The notes under the pieces were generated by a model. That model was not told the DNA's origin. It saw only the letters and a list, made by a program, of their open reading frames with translations, and did no database searches. DNA of 17,214 nt, taken from NCBI GenBank assembly GCA_030618325.1, contig JAUXDP010000028.1:1-17214 (forward strand), read 5' to 3'. A program made the translations under genes and the position numbers. Below are positions 1-6,384 of the stretch, one piece after another (position 1 is the stretch's first letter; each line of letters begins with the position of its first letter). Source of the stretch: Methylococcaceae bacterium (GTDB lineage: Bacteria; Pseudomonadota; Gammaproteobacteria; Methylococcales; Methylomonadaceae).

Positions 1-35
1 GAATAGAGGCGTTTAACCAAGTAGATCTTCACCTT

Positions 36-82
36 TATACTCTCCGCATTTTAATTTTTAGCATTCAGGTGCGGAGAGTATA
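36..82. repeat. 13-bp inverted repeat (hairpin)
   Basis: Positions 36-48 and 70-82 are perfect reverse complements (TATACTCTCCGCA and its complement) separated by 21 bases. The structure could be the terminator of a gene left of the window, but no T-run directly follows the right arm. It may equally be part of the repeat-rich block that continues to position 197. Confidence 0.6.
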
Positions 83-107
83 TATTTCTAGGTATACGAG
101 ATTTTGA

Positions 108-197
108 TTTTTACCACGAAGGACACGAAGCGCACGAAGTGGTGAATTCAAGTTACAAGAGCAGCTTATTATCCCTTCGTGTCCTTCGTGGTAAAAA
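108..197. repeat. Perfect 23-bp inverted repeat with an internal 9-base ACGAAG periodicity
   Basis: Bases 108-130 and 175-197 are exact reverse complements over 23 bp, with a 44-base spacer. The left arm runs TTTTT, then ACCACGAAG and more. The hexamer ACGAAG recurs at 116, 125 and 134, an exact 9-base period. From memory, closely similar CCACGAAGGACACGAAG repeats are scattered between genes in many environmental bacteria, so this is most likely a dispersed non-coding repeat element rather than a site specific to mscS. It ends 39 bases before the mscS start codon, so it sits in or next to that gene's promoter region. Confidence 0.85.
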
Positions 198-236
198 CCC
201 CTCAAAACAATACCGATAATCTACTAGATACGCGCT

Positions 237-1526
237 ATGAATCTGGAAACTATAAAAATAGAAGCACTAGAGCTTCTAGAAACTATAATGGCCTGGGCCG
301 TTAGCCCACAATTCTATGTTCAGGTAGCCGCTATCATTGTGGCTATTATTCTAGCTTGGTTTGTTTTTCGGTTGCTTAGACAGCAAGTTTCTTTTTTTCG
401 TAACGAGCCGCAACCAGGTCCTATTTATCAATTGCGTAAGCAAATTTTCGGTGTACAGAATCTAGTACCACAGGTTTTATGTGTGTTGTTTCTTGGTATT
501 GCCATCCAAGTGGTTCTATCTACGGTCAATCAAGCCTGGTTGGTGAAGATAGCGCAAAGTCTCGCTGTCGTTATTTTGTTGTATAGCTTGATAACTCGAT
601 TTATAAAAAATCCTTTTATCAATGGCATGTTCCGCTGGGTTGGAATTCCTTTGGCTACATTACATGTGTTCGGATGGCTTGATAATGTCGTTACTTATCT
701 AGATGGTGTTGCTTTTCAGGCGGGTAATATCAAGGTTTCTGCTTATGCGCTGGCTCGCGTTGCAATTTTTGGATCGATATTATTTTGGCTGGGGAAAATT
801 TCCAATAATGCCGGACAAAAAGCTATTCGTGGCCGAGACGGAATAGATATTCGAACCCGTGAACTTTTTGCCAAGCTGTTTGAAATTGGCCTGTTTTTGG
901 TCATTTTTATGCTTTTACTACAAGTGGTTGGCCTTGAGTTGACTGCGCTGGCAGTATTTGGCGGGGCTTTGGGGGTAGGGCTAGGTTTTGGCTTGCAACA
1001 AATCGCCTCAAACTTTATTTCAGGGATCATTATCCTGTTGGATCACTCAATTAGCGTGGGAGATTATATTGAGCTTGAAAATGGCAAAACGGGGATTTTG
1101 CAAGAGCTGAATATGCGTTCATCGACTCTAAAAACCTTCGATGGTAAAACTATAGTGGTTCCGAATGAGCAGTTTATTACCACCGCGTTTACTAATTGGA
1201 CACATCAGGACACTCTTCAGCGTTATGATTTTGAGTTTTCCGTATCTTATGATTCTGATATCCCCAAAGTTCCAGGAGTTATAGTAGAGGCAATCAGGAA
1301 GCACCCGCAAGTTTTGGAAGAGCCTGAAGAGCCAGATTGTGAAATACGGGAATTTGGTGAATCCGGCGTAGTTTTCGGGGTTGAATACTGGATGGATGGT
1401 ATTGATGATGGTGTTAATAGGGTAGAAGCTGACCTGTTGATGATTATCTGGGTAGCTTTAAAGAAAAATAATATCCAGATTCCATTTCCTCATAGGGATG
1501 TGCGTATTATTCAAGGTGTCATTTAG
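237..1526 (+). CDS. MscS-family mechanosensitive ion channel
   Basis: This 429-residue inner-membrane protein is a small-conductance mechanosensitive channel, which opens under membrane tension to release solutes after osmotic downshock. Hydrophobic segments lie at about residues 26-46, 77-95, 106-122, 170-187 and 213-235. The pore-lining helix is at about 238-268 (FGGALGVGLGFGLQQIASNF), with the Gly/Ala packing typical of MscS TM3. The beta domain follows at about 274-325, with VGDYIEL and VVPNEQF, and then the cytoplasmic C-terminal domain. It is longer than the E. coli MscS archetype (about 286 residues) because of extra N-terminal membrane helices. The ATG at 237 has no clear ribosome binding site and lies 39 bases after a long inverted repeat. 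The gene is convergent with the lipoprotein gene to its right. The family call is firm; the subfamily is not assigned. Confidence 0.92.
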   Translation: MNLETIKIEALELLETIMAWAVSPQFYVQVAAIIVAIILAWFVFRLLRQQVSFFRNEPQPGPIYQLRKQIFGVQNLVPQVLCVLFLGIAIQVVLSTVNQAWLVKIAQSLAVVILLYSLITRFIKNPFINGMFRWVGIPLATLHVFGWLDNVVTYLDGVAFQAGNIKVSAYALARVAIFGSILFWLGKISNNAGQKAIRGRDGIDIRTRELFAKLFEIGLFLVIFMLLLQVVGLELTALAVFGGALGVGLGFGLQQIASNFISGIIILLDHSISVGDYIELENGKTGILQELNMRSSTLKTFDGKTIVVPNEQFITTAFTNWTHQDTLQRYDFEFSVSYDSDIPKVPGVIVEAIRKHPQVLEEPEEPDCEIREFGESGVVFGVEYWMDGIDDGVNRVEADLLMIIWVALKKNNIQIPFPHRDVRIIQGVI

Positions 1527-1530
1527 CTTT

Positions 1531-1548
1531 GGCTCCTTATAAGGCGCC
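1531..1548. terminator. Possible short bidirectional terminator between convergent genes
   Basis: The 18-base sequence between the mscS and esterase genes is a palindrome with one mismatched pair (core CCTTATAAGG). It overlaps the esterase stop codon. There is no strong T-run on either side and the centre leaves a small loop, so its function as a terminator is uncertain. Confidence 0.3.
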
Positions 1549-2142
1549 TGTTCGTTTTAATAGACCATAAATATTTTCGGCCATCTGAGAATAACCTTTG
1601 GCATTGGGGTGAACCATATCGGATTTAAGGTCTCGATCCCTCAATATTTCTGGCAAAGTATAAAGATCAGCAGCAATATTGTATTGTTCGGCAATAGTTT
1701 GATATATATCTGCGCTGGATGAAGTAAATAGCTTTGGTTCTGGAACTCCCAGTAAAATTACAGCGATATCACGCTGCTTAGCTTCAGCAATCATTTTGCC
1801 AAGATTATTAGCTGTTTCTGTTCGTGGAATTTTTCTCAAAATATCATTGCCTCCATGAATCAGGATTAACATTTCGGGCTGAATTTCATCAAGTAAACCA
1901 GGCAGTCTATTTACGCCGTCACGACTGATTTCTCCAGGTATACCTTCATTAGCGACTTCGTGGGAGGTAAGTTTGGCTAATATGCTTGGATAAGCTTCTT
2001 CGTCTGAAGCGCCAGTGCCATAAGTCAAGCTGTCGCCGAAGGCTAATATAACTGCATTGCTGGATAGTTCTTTTAAATTTACATTGGGTTCGGTGCAGCC
2101 CAAAAGGACCAGAGATAAGTATACTAAAAAAGTTTTTTTCAT
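1537..2142 (-). CDS. SGNH/GDSL hydrolase lipoprotein (TesA-like arylesterase)
   Basis: This 201-residue protein is an SGNH-fold esterase/lysophospholipase-like hydrolase. It starts with a lipoprotein signal peptide (MKKTFLVYLSLVLLGC), whose Cys16 would be lipidated, so it is probably anchored in the periplasm. Block I is GDSLTYG with the nucleophile Ser38. Gly70 in NEGIPGE and Asn99 in GGND match the oxyanion-hole blocks, and Asp175 and His178 in SDMVHP complete the triad. The open frame extends upstream to a TTG at 2160, but the ATG at 2140-2142 is preceded by AGGA at good spacing and places the signal peptide at the N-terminus, so that start is preferred. The gene is divergent from folM with a gap of only 32 bases. 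The natural substrate cannot be read from the sequence. Confidence 0.88.
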   Translation of the reverse strand: MKKTFLVYLSLVLLGCTEPNVNLKELSSNAVILAFGDSLTYGTGASDEEAYPSILAKLTSHEVANEGIPGEISRDGVNRLPGLLDEIQPEMLILIHGGNDILRKIPRTETANNLGKMIAEAKQRDIAVILLGVPEPKLFTSSSADIYQTIAEQYNIAADLYTLPEILRDRDLKSDMVHPNAKGYSQMAENIYGLLKRTGAL

Positions 2143-2174
2143 TAATATCCTAAAATACAATTGAGTGCAGAGTC

Positions 2175-2924
2175 GTGACGGGTAAAAGTATAGTTCAAAA
2201 AAATGTTTTAATTACTGGAGCTGGCAAGCGTGTTGGTGCGGCTTGTGCTCGTGCGTTGCATGATGAAGGTTGTAATATTATTATTCATTATCGAAGCTCA
2301 ATGGATGATGCCAAATTGCTCAATGAACAGTTAAACCGAAAACGACCCGACTCGGCAAAGTTAATACAGGCAGATTTATTAAATGATGAGGCTTTGAAGT
2401 CATTGGCCGAAGACGCTATTTTGGCGTGGGGAGGTATAGATGTATTGGTAAACAATGCCTCTGCATTCTACGAAACACCTATGGCTGAAGTGACAGAACA
2501 GCAATGGCATGATTTGTTGGGTAGTAACTTGAAAGCGCCTTTTTTTCTTGCGAAATACTTGTCAAGTTCGCTGAAACAGCGGAGTGGATGTATTGTAAAT
2601 ATAACCGATATCCACGCTGAGCGTGGTCTGAAATCTTATCCAGTTTATAGCATTGCAAAAGCCGGGCTAGCTGCTCTGACTAAAATATTAGCCAAAGAAT
2701 TAGCTCCTGATATCAGAGTAAATGCGGTGGCACCAGGCGCGATTCTGTGGCCTGACAATGATTTGACCGATGCAGAAAAAGTAAACATACTTGAGCGAAT
2801 TGCCTTGCAACGGAAAGGGTCAAGCGCTGATATTGCCAAGGCGGTTAGTTTTTTAATTCGGGATGCAGATTATGTTACCGGGCAAACCATTAGTGTCGAT
2901 GGTGGGAGAGCTTTATTTTGTTAA
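2175..2924 (+). CDS. folM: Pteridine reductase, FolM-like short-chain dehydrogenase
   Basis: This 249-residue SDR enzyme is predicted to reduce dihydropterins, such as dihydromonapterin or dihydrofolate, to the tetrahydro form with NADPH. The nucleotide-binding TGAGKRVG is at residues 14-21, followed by HYRSS at 38-42, the pattern of the PTR1/FolM group. NNAS is at 93-96. Asp145, Tyr158 and Lys162 have the same spacing as the catalytic Asp-Tyr-Lys of Leishmania PTR1, and PGAILWP at 187-193 is typical of bacterial pteridine reductases. The start codon is GTG with a weak ribosome binding site. The gene converges on folK and their last 12 bases overlap. That neighbourhood of folB and folK supports a pterin role over a fatty-acid-type SDR. 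Whether the physiological substrate is monapterin or folate is not shown by sequence. Confidence 0.86.
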   Translation: MTGKSIVQKNVLITGAGKRVGAACARALHDEGCNIIIHYRSSMDDAKLLNEQLNRKRPDSAKLIQADLLNDEALKSLAEDAILAWGGIDVLVNNASAFYETPMAEVTEQQWHDLLGSNLKAPFFLAKYLSSSLKQRSGCIVNITDIHAERGLKSYPVYSIAKAGLAALTKILAKELAPDIRVNAVAPGAILWPDNDLTDAEKVNILERIALQRKGSSADIAKAVSFLIRDADYVTGQTISVDGGRALFC

Positions 2925-3413
2925 AGTTTGAAGCGTGTCTATACGATATTGCGTTAAATTGGATTTATCGAAATCGCGCCAAAGATCGGCGTAGCGCTTA
3001 TGATCGACGGGATGTTTCAGGTCTGGTGCTATTTCTGCTAAAGGCTCTAATACAAAGGCGTAGCGCTCTATTTCGTTGCGGGGAATTTGTAGACGGCCAT
3101 CGGATATTACTAAATTACCGTACAAAACAAGGTCAAGATCCAGGGTGCGCGAAGAAAATTTTTTGCAGTTCCGGGTGCGGCCATGATCTTCTTCAATTTG
3201 CCTGAGTATTTTGGCAACTTTTTTTACTTCCAGGTCAGAATCAAAACCGATAATCAGATTATAGAAAGGCTCACCAGAAAAGCCGATAGCTTCACTTTCA
3301 AATGTGCTGGAGACTATCAGTTTGCCGAATTGTTTTTCTAAACTATCCAGCGCTGATAACACATTTTTTTCTTTATCAATGTTACTGCCGAGACTGATAT
3401 AACCACGAGGCAT
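2913..3413 (-). CDS. folK: 2-amino-4-hydroxy-6-hydroxymethyldihydropteridine pyrophosphokinase (HPPK)
   Basis: FolK transfers pyrophosphate from ATP to 6-hydroxymethyl-7,8-dihydropterin, the step before dihydropteroate synthase in folate synthesis. The 166-residue length matches the family. SLGSN is at residues 7-11 and EPFYNLIIGF at 48-57. The signature SSRTLDLDLV at about 87-96 carries Asp92 and Asp94, the Mg-ATP ligands. The start at 3413 is preceded by a strong GGAGGT site located in the end of folB, and only 3 bases separate the genes, so they form a folB-folK operon. The 3' end overlaps the convergent folM gene by 12 bases. Confidence 0.93.
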   Translation of the reverse strand: MPRGYISLGSNIDKEKNVLSALDSLEKQFGKLIVSSTFESEAIGFSGEPFYNLIIGFDSDLEVKKVAKILRQIEEDHGRTRNCKKFSSRTLDLDLVLYGNLVISDGRLQIPRNEIERYAFVLEPLAEIAPDLKHPVDHKRYADLWRDFDKSNLTQYRIDTLQTLTK

Positions 3414-3416
3414 AGT

Positions 3417-3770
3417 TTACTTACCTCCTCTTTCAATAATGATTCCAACATCGCTGGCACCACGAATAGCACCCTTTTTATTCAAGGTTAATTTGACCCA
3501 GGAAACATCAAAGTCGTTCAAAATAAGTTGAGTAATTTCCTCTGCAAGTTTTTCAACCAGAAAAAAACTACTGTTTTCCACTATCTGAATAACGCTTTTA
3601 GAAACCGCCTTATAATCAAGGGTATCCTCAATATTATCGCTTTGTGCGGCCTTTTTAATGTCGAAAGCCATTTCGATATCCAGTATAATTTTTTGCTTGG
3701 TTTCTCTTTCCCAGTCAAAAATGCCAATAATGGTTTCTATTTCAAGACCACCTAAAAAAATGATATCCAT
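3417..3770 (-). CDS. folB: Dihydroneopterin aldolase
   Basis: FolB cleaves 7,8-dihydroneopterin to 6-hydroxymethyl-7,8-dihydropterin and glycolaldehyde, giving the substrate of FolK. The protein has 117 residues, a normal length. Family features visible are the N-terminal IFLGGLEIETIIGIFDWER, the LDYKAVS block with Tyr53, VEKLAEEI at 72-79, and the catalytic-lysine region NKKGAIRGA at 97-105. The ATG at 3768-3770 has GGAA about 6 bases upstream. The gene is first in the minus-strand folB-folK pair and divergent from plsY, a common gammaproteobacterial arrangement. Confidence 0.93.
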   Translation of the reverse strand: MDIIFLGGLEIETIIGIFDWERETKQKIILDIEMAFDIKKAAQSDNIEDTLDYKAVSKSVIQIVENSSFFLVEKLAEEITQLILNDFDVSWVKLTLNKKGAIRGASDVGIIIERGGK

Positions 3771-3851
3771 TTTGAATTCCGGTTATTATGCCAATTCGCA
3801 ATTATTATCGCACAAGTGTACAACTGACGTTTTTCGGATTAAGGTGAAGTG

Positions 3852-4430
3852 ATGTTTGAATGGCTGTTAATTCCAGGTGCCTATTTATTGGGCTCGGTTT
3901 CCAGTGCAATAATTGTTTGCAAGGTTATGGGATTACAAGACCCCAGGGAGCTGGGCTCAAAAAACCCAGGGGCGACCAATGTTATGCGCATAGCTGGAAA
4001 AAAGGCAGCAGCCATCACCTTGCTGGGCGATATGCTGAAAGGTTTAATTCCAGTATTGATTGCCAAGTTGATGGGGGGCGACTCTACATTATTGGCCTTA
4101 GTTGGTTTGGCGGCATTTTTTGGACATCTTTTTCCAGTATTCTTTGGTTTTAAGGGGGGTAAAGGCGTAGCTACATCCTGTGGTATTTTGTTTGGGTTTT
4201 CCTGGGTTATTGGAGGCTTGGTTGTTGGTACTTGGGTGCTTGTTTATAAATTATCCAAAATTTCTTCATTATCCGCTTTGGTGGCGGCTGGATTCACGCC
4301 CGTATACGTTTGGTTTGTCTCTGGGAGTGTTGAGTTGGTTGTTGCGGCTATTTTAATCTCAGGTATTTTAATCTGGCGCCATAAGAAAAATATTCAGCAG
4401 CTGATTAAAGGAACGGAAATTAAATTATGA
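3852..4430 (+). CDS. plsY: Acyl-phosphate:glycerol-3-phosphate acyltransferase
   Basis: PlsY is an integral membrane enzyme that acylates the sn-1 position of glycerol-3-phosphate using acyl-phosphate made by PlsX, the first committed step of phospholipid synthesis. The 192-residue protein shows the three conserved loops: GSVSSAI near residue 15, GSKNPGATNV near 35-44, and GFKGGKGVATSCGILFG near 96-112, with hydrophobic helices between them. The frame is also open from a GTG at 3849, but AAGGTGA at 3841-3847 is too close to that codon and well placed for the ATG at 3852. The gene is divergent from folB and convergent with tsaD. Confidence 0.92.
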   Translation: MFEWLLIPGAYLLGSVSSAIIVCKVMGLQDPRELGSKNPGATNVMRIAGKKAAAITLLGDMLKGLIPVLIAKLMGGDSTLLALVGLAAFFGHLFPVFFGFKGGKGVATSCGILFGFSWVIGGLVVGTWVLVYKLSKISSLSALVAAGFTPVYVWFVSGSVELVVAAILISGILIWRHKKNIQQLIKGTEIKL

Positions 4431-4501
4431 CTGTTCACTTACGCCCGATTTTTGAGATTACACAGCGTTATTTGTCGGGTTCGTTATCTCGCTACTGTTA
4501 A
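4427..4501 (+). other. Possible 24-codon small ORF overlapping the plsY stop codon
   Basis: An ATG at 4427 overlaps the plsY TGA as ATGA and opens 24 codons ending in TAA at 4499-4501. Such an overlap can permit translational coupling. There is no well-spaced ribosome binding site, the peptide (MTVHLRPIFEITQRYLSGSL and 4 more residues) matches nothing I recognise, and chance is a good explanation. It is listed because the 100-base plsY-tsaD gap holds nothing else convincing. Confidence 0.12.
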
Positions 4502-4530
4502 TCAGTGAGCCCAGCCTACAACAAAATTTT

Positions 4531-5538
4531 TTATTTTAGATCGCTAATCGGCCAGCGGGGTTTGACATGAATTTCCAGGTTCTCATGTTGACCAGCTAAC
4601 AAGCGTTGACAGCCGGCATAGGCAATCATTGCGCCATTGTCTGTACAAAACTCCAGTCTGGGAAAGTAAGTACGAACATTTTCTAGTTCTGCCATTTTGG
4701 TGAGGGACTGGCGAATTTGTATGTTGGCACTGACTCCGCCAGAAACTATAAGGCGTTTTAATTTGCTCTGTTGCAACGCTCTCCGGCATTTGATGGTCAA
4801 GGTATCTGCTACTGCTTCCTGGAAGGCATAGGCAATATCAGCCCTGTCTTGTGGTGTTTGGTCGGTGTTCTGTAAAGTGTTCATGGTGAAGGTTTTTAAG
4901 CCGCTAAAACTGAAATCAAGTCCGGGTCTATCAGTCATTGGTCGGGGGAATTTGAATCGTCCTTGGGTTCCCTTAGTTGCCAGCTTGGATAGCAGTGGTC
5001 CGCCGGGGTAGGCTAATTTGAGCATTTTGGCGGTTTTATCGAACGCTTCGCCCGCGGCATCATCTAAAGATTCTCCAAGCAAATGGTATTGGCCTAATCC
5101 TTCAACCTGGATAAGTAGGGTATGACCACCAGAGACTAATAGCGCAATAAATGGAAATTCAGGTGGGTCAGGTTCAAGCATCGGCGCCAGTAAATGCCCT
5201 TCCATGTGGTGGACAGCAATCGCCGGGATTTTCCATGTCCAGGCCATGCTTCTTGCGGTAGTAGCGCCAACCAATAAGGCTCCGGCAAGGCCAGGGCCTG
5301 CTGTATAAGCAATGCCATTTATATCTGAGGCTGTGAGTTGATTGTTGCGTAGAATTTGCTGGACAAGCGGAATGAGTTTTCGGATATGGTCTCGGGAAGC
5401 AAGTTCCGGCACGACGCCCCCATATTCACTGTGCAAAGAAACTTGACTATGAAGAAGATGTCCAATCAGGCCCTCTTCTGAATTGTAAATTGCGACACCT
5501 GTTTCATCGCAGGAGGTTTCAATGCCTAAGATATTCAT
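4531..5538 (-). CDS. tsaD: tRNA N6-adenosine threonylcarbamoyltransferase
   Basis: TsaD, with TsaB and TsaE, transfers the threonylcarbamoyl group to A37 of tRNAs that read ANN codons, making t6A. At 335 residues it is the usual length. The metal-binding HHMEGH motif puts His111 and His115 where the E. coli enzyme has them. Other conserved blocks are LGIETSCDETG at 4-14, AYTAGPGLAGALLVG at 77-91, LLVSGGHT, DDAAGEAFDK, PGGP, DFSFSGLKT and, near the C-terminus, CTDNGAMIAYAG. The start codon at 5536-5538 has an AT-rich upstream region without a clear ribosome binding site. The gene is divergent from rpsU across 105 bases, a gene order conserved in gammaproteobacteria. Confidence 0.96.
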   Translation of the reverse strand: MNILGIETSCDETGVAIYNSEEGLIGHLLHSQVSLHSEYGGVVPELASRDHIRKLIPLVQQILRNNQLTASDINGIAYTAGPGLAGALLVGATTARSMAWTWKIPAIAVHHMEGHLLAPMLEPDPPEFPFIALLVSGGHTLLIQVEGLGQYHLLGESLDDAAGEAFDKTAKMLKLAYPGGPLLSKLATKGTQGRFKFPRPMTDRPGLDFSFSGLKTFTMNTLQNTDQTPQDRADIAYAFQEAVADTLTIKCRRALQQSKLKRLIVSGGVSANIQIRQSLTKMAELENVRTYFPRLEFCTDNGAMIAYAGCQRLLAGQHENLEIHVKPRWPISDLK

Positions 5539-5547
5539 TAAGAATTT

Positions 5548-5575
5548 TTGCTAAAAAAATAATAGACAGTATAAT
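5548..5575 (+). promoter_or_regulatory. Predicted sigma-70 promoter of the rpsU-yqeY-dnaG-rpoD operon
   Basis: A -35 hexamer TTGCTA (5548-5553) and a perfect -10 TATAAT (5570-5575) are separated by 16 bases. The promoter is about 70 bases upstream of the rpsU start, in the divergent tsaD-rpsU region. A minus-strand TATACT overlaps the same -10 bases and could serve tsaD, but I find no matching -35 for it. No LexA-type palindrome (CTGT-N8-ACAG) is present, unlike the E. coli operon. Confidence 0.6.
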
Positions 5576-5590
5576 AAAGAGTTCATTCTT

Positions 5591-5611
5591 AATCTGCTGC
5601 TGCGGATTTTT
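5591..5611 (+). terminator. Attenuator-like hairpin in the rpsU leader
   Basis: AATCTGC (5591-5597) pairs with GCGGATT (5602-5608) through 7 pairs including one T-G wobble, around a TGCT loop. It runs directly into a 5-base T-run ending at 5611. It lies between the predicted promoter and the rpsU start, so it could cause partial termination or act as a regulatory leader structure. The stem is short, so efficiency would be modest. Confidence 0.35.
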
Positions 5612-5643
5612 ATAATTAAGATTTTAACAAACTGAGAGAATTA

Positions 5644-5877
5644 ATGCCGGCAATTAAATTAAAAGAAAACGAGCCCTTTGAAATTGCAATTAGGCGCTTT
5701 AAACGCGCATGCGAAAGAGCGGGGGTTTTGTCTGAAGTGCGTCGTCGCGAGTTTTATGAGAAGCCAACGTCAGAGCGTAAGCGTAAGGCTGCTGCGGCAG
5801 TTAAACGGCATCTAAAAAAATTATCGCGTGAGCGTTATGCGTTGAAGAATTTACGTCGCGGTCGCCCGCAAGTTTAA
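5644..5877 (+). CDS. rpsU: 30S ribosomal protein S21
   Basis: S21 is a small, very basic protein of the 30S subunit involved in translation initiation. The 77-residue protein contains the family core ENEPFEIAIRRFKRACERAG, then RRREFYEKPTSERKRKAAAAV and KRHLKKLSRER. It is slightly longer than the 71-residue E. coli protein because of a different C-terminal tail (NLRRGRPQV). GAGAGAA at 5634-5640 precedes the ATG. It is the first gene of the operon, and yqeY begins 6 bases after its stop. Confidence 0.97.
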   Translation: MPAIKLKENEPFEIAIRRFKRACERAGVLSEVRRREFYEKPTSERKRKAAAAVKRHLKKLSRERYALKNLRRGRPQV

Positions 5878-5883
5878 ACTGTT

Positions 5884-6333
5884 GTGCAGACACTAACAGG
5901 ACGCATCAAAGAAGAAATGAAAGTCGCCATGAAATCGGGCGATAAAGATCGGCTGGGCGTAATCCGGTTGATCTTGGCCGCTATTAAGCAAAGGGAGGTT
6001 GATGAGCGGATAGAGCTGGATGATGAGCAAGTCATCATTGTTCTCGATAAAATGCTCAAGCAGCGCCGAGAATCAATCAAGCATTATCAAGGAGCGGGGC
6101 GTACCGACCTGTCGGAGGTGGAAGAAGCAGAGATTATTGTTATTCAAGATTATTTGCCGCAACCATTAACTGAAGCTGAGGTTGATGCCATGGTCGGAGA
6201 TGCTGTGGCTGAAACGGGTGCCGCCTCAATTAAGGATATGGGAAAGGTGATGGCAGTATTAAAGCCCAAAATGCAAGGGCGTGCGGATATGTCTGCAGTT
6301 AGTGGCAAAATCAAAACAGCTCTTGCCAATTAA
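5884..6333 (+). CDS. yqeY: GatB/YqeY domain protein
   Basis: YqeY proteins resemble the tail domain of GatB, the tRNA-dependent amidotransferase subunit; their exact role is unknown. The 149-residue length is normal. Conserved blocks are the N-terminal LTGRIKEEMKVAMKSGDKDR, LRLILAAIKQREVDER-type helices near residues 28-43, and the C-terminal KDMGKVMAVLKPKMQGRADM block. The GTG start at 5884 is preferred because it gives the family-standard N-terminus; the next ATG would remove the first helix. No ribosome binding site is visible, and the 6-base gap suggests coupling to rpsU. Insertion of yqeY between rpsU and dnaG is common in gammaproteobacteria other than enterics. Confidence 0.92.
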   Translation: MQTLTGRIKEEMKVAMKSGDKDRLGVIRLILAAIKQREVDERIELDDEQVIIVLDKMLKQRRESIKHYQGAGRTDLSEVEEAEIIVIQDYLPQPLTEAEVDAMVGDAVAETGAASIKDMGKVMAVLKPKMQGRADMSAVSGKIKTALAN

Positions 6334-6384
6334 CTTTTCTACTTGCCGTTCCTTGTGAATGGTCGCTAGCTGGCGAGGCTGCTT

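Noticed and set aside
2918..3205. Plus-strand 95-codon open frame at the end of folM
   Set aside because: It is the complement of folK, which has clear family motifs; the translation has no recognisable features.
5576..5643. LexA (SOS) box in the rpsU leader, as in E. coli
   Set aside because: No CTGT-N8-ACAG palindrome is present between tsaD and rpsU.
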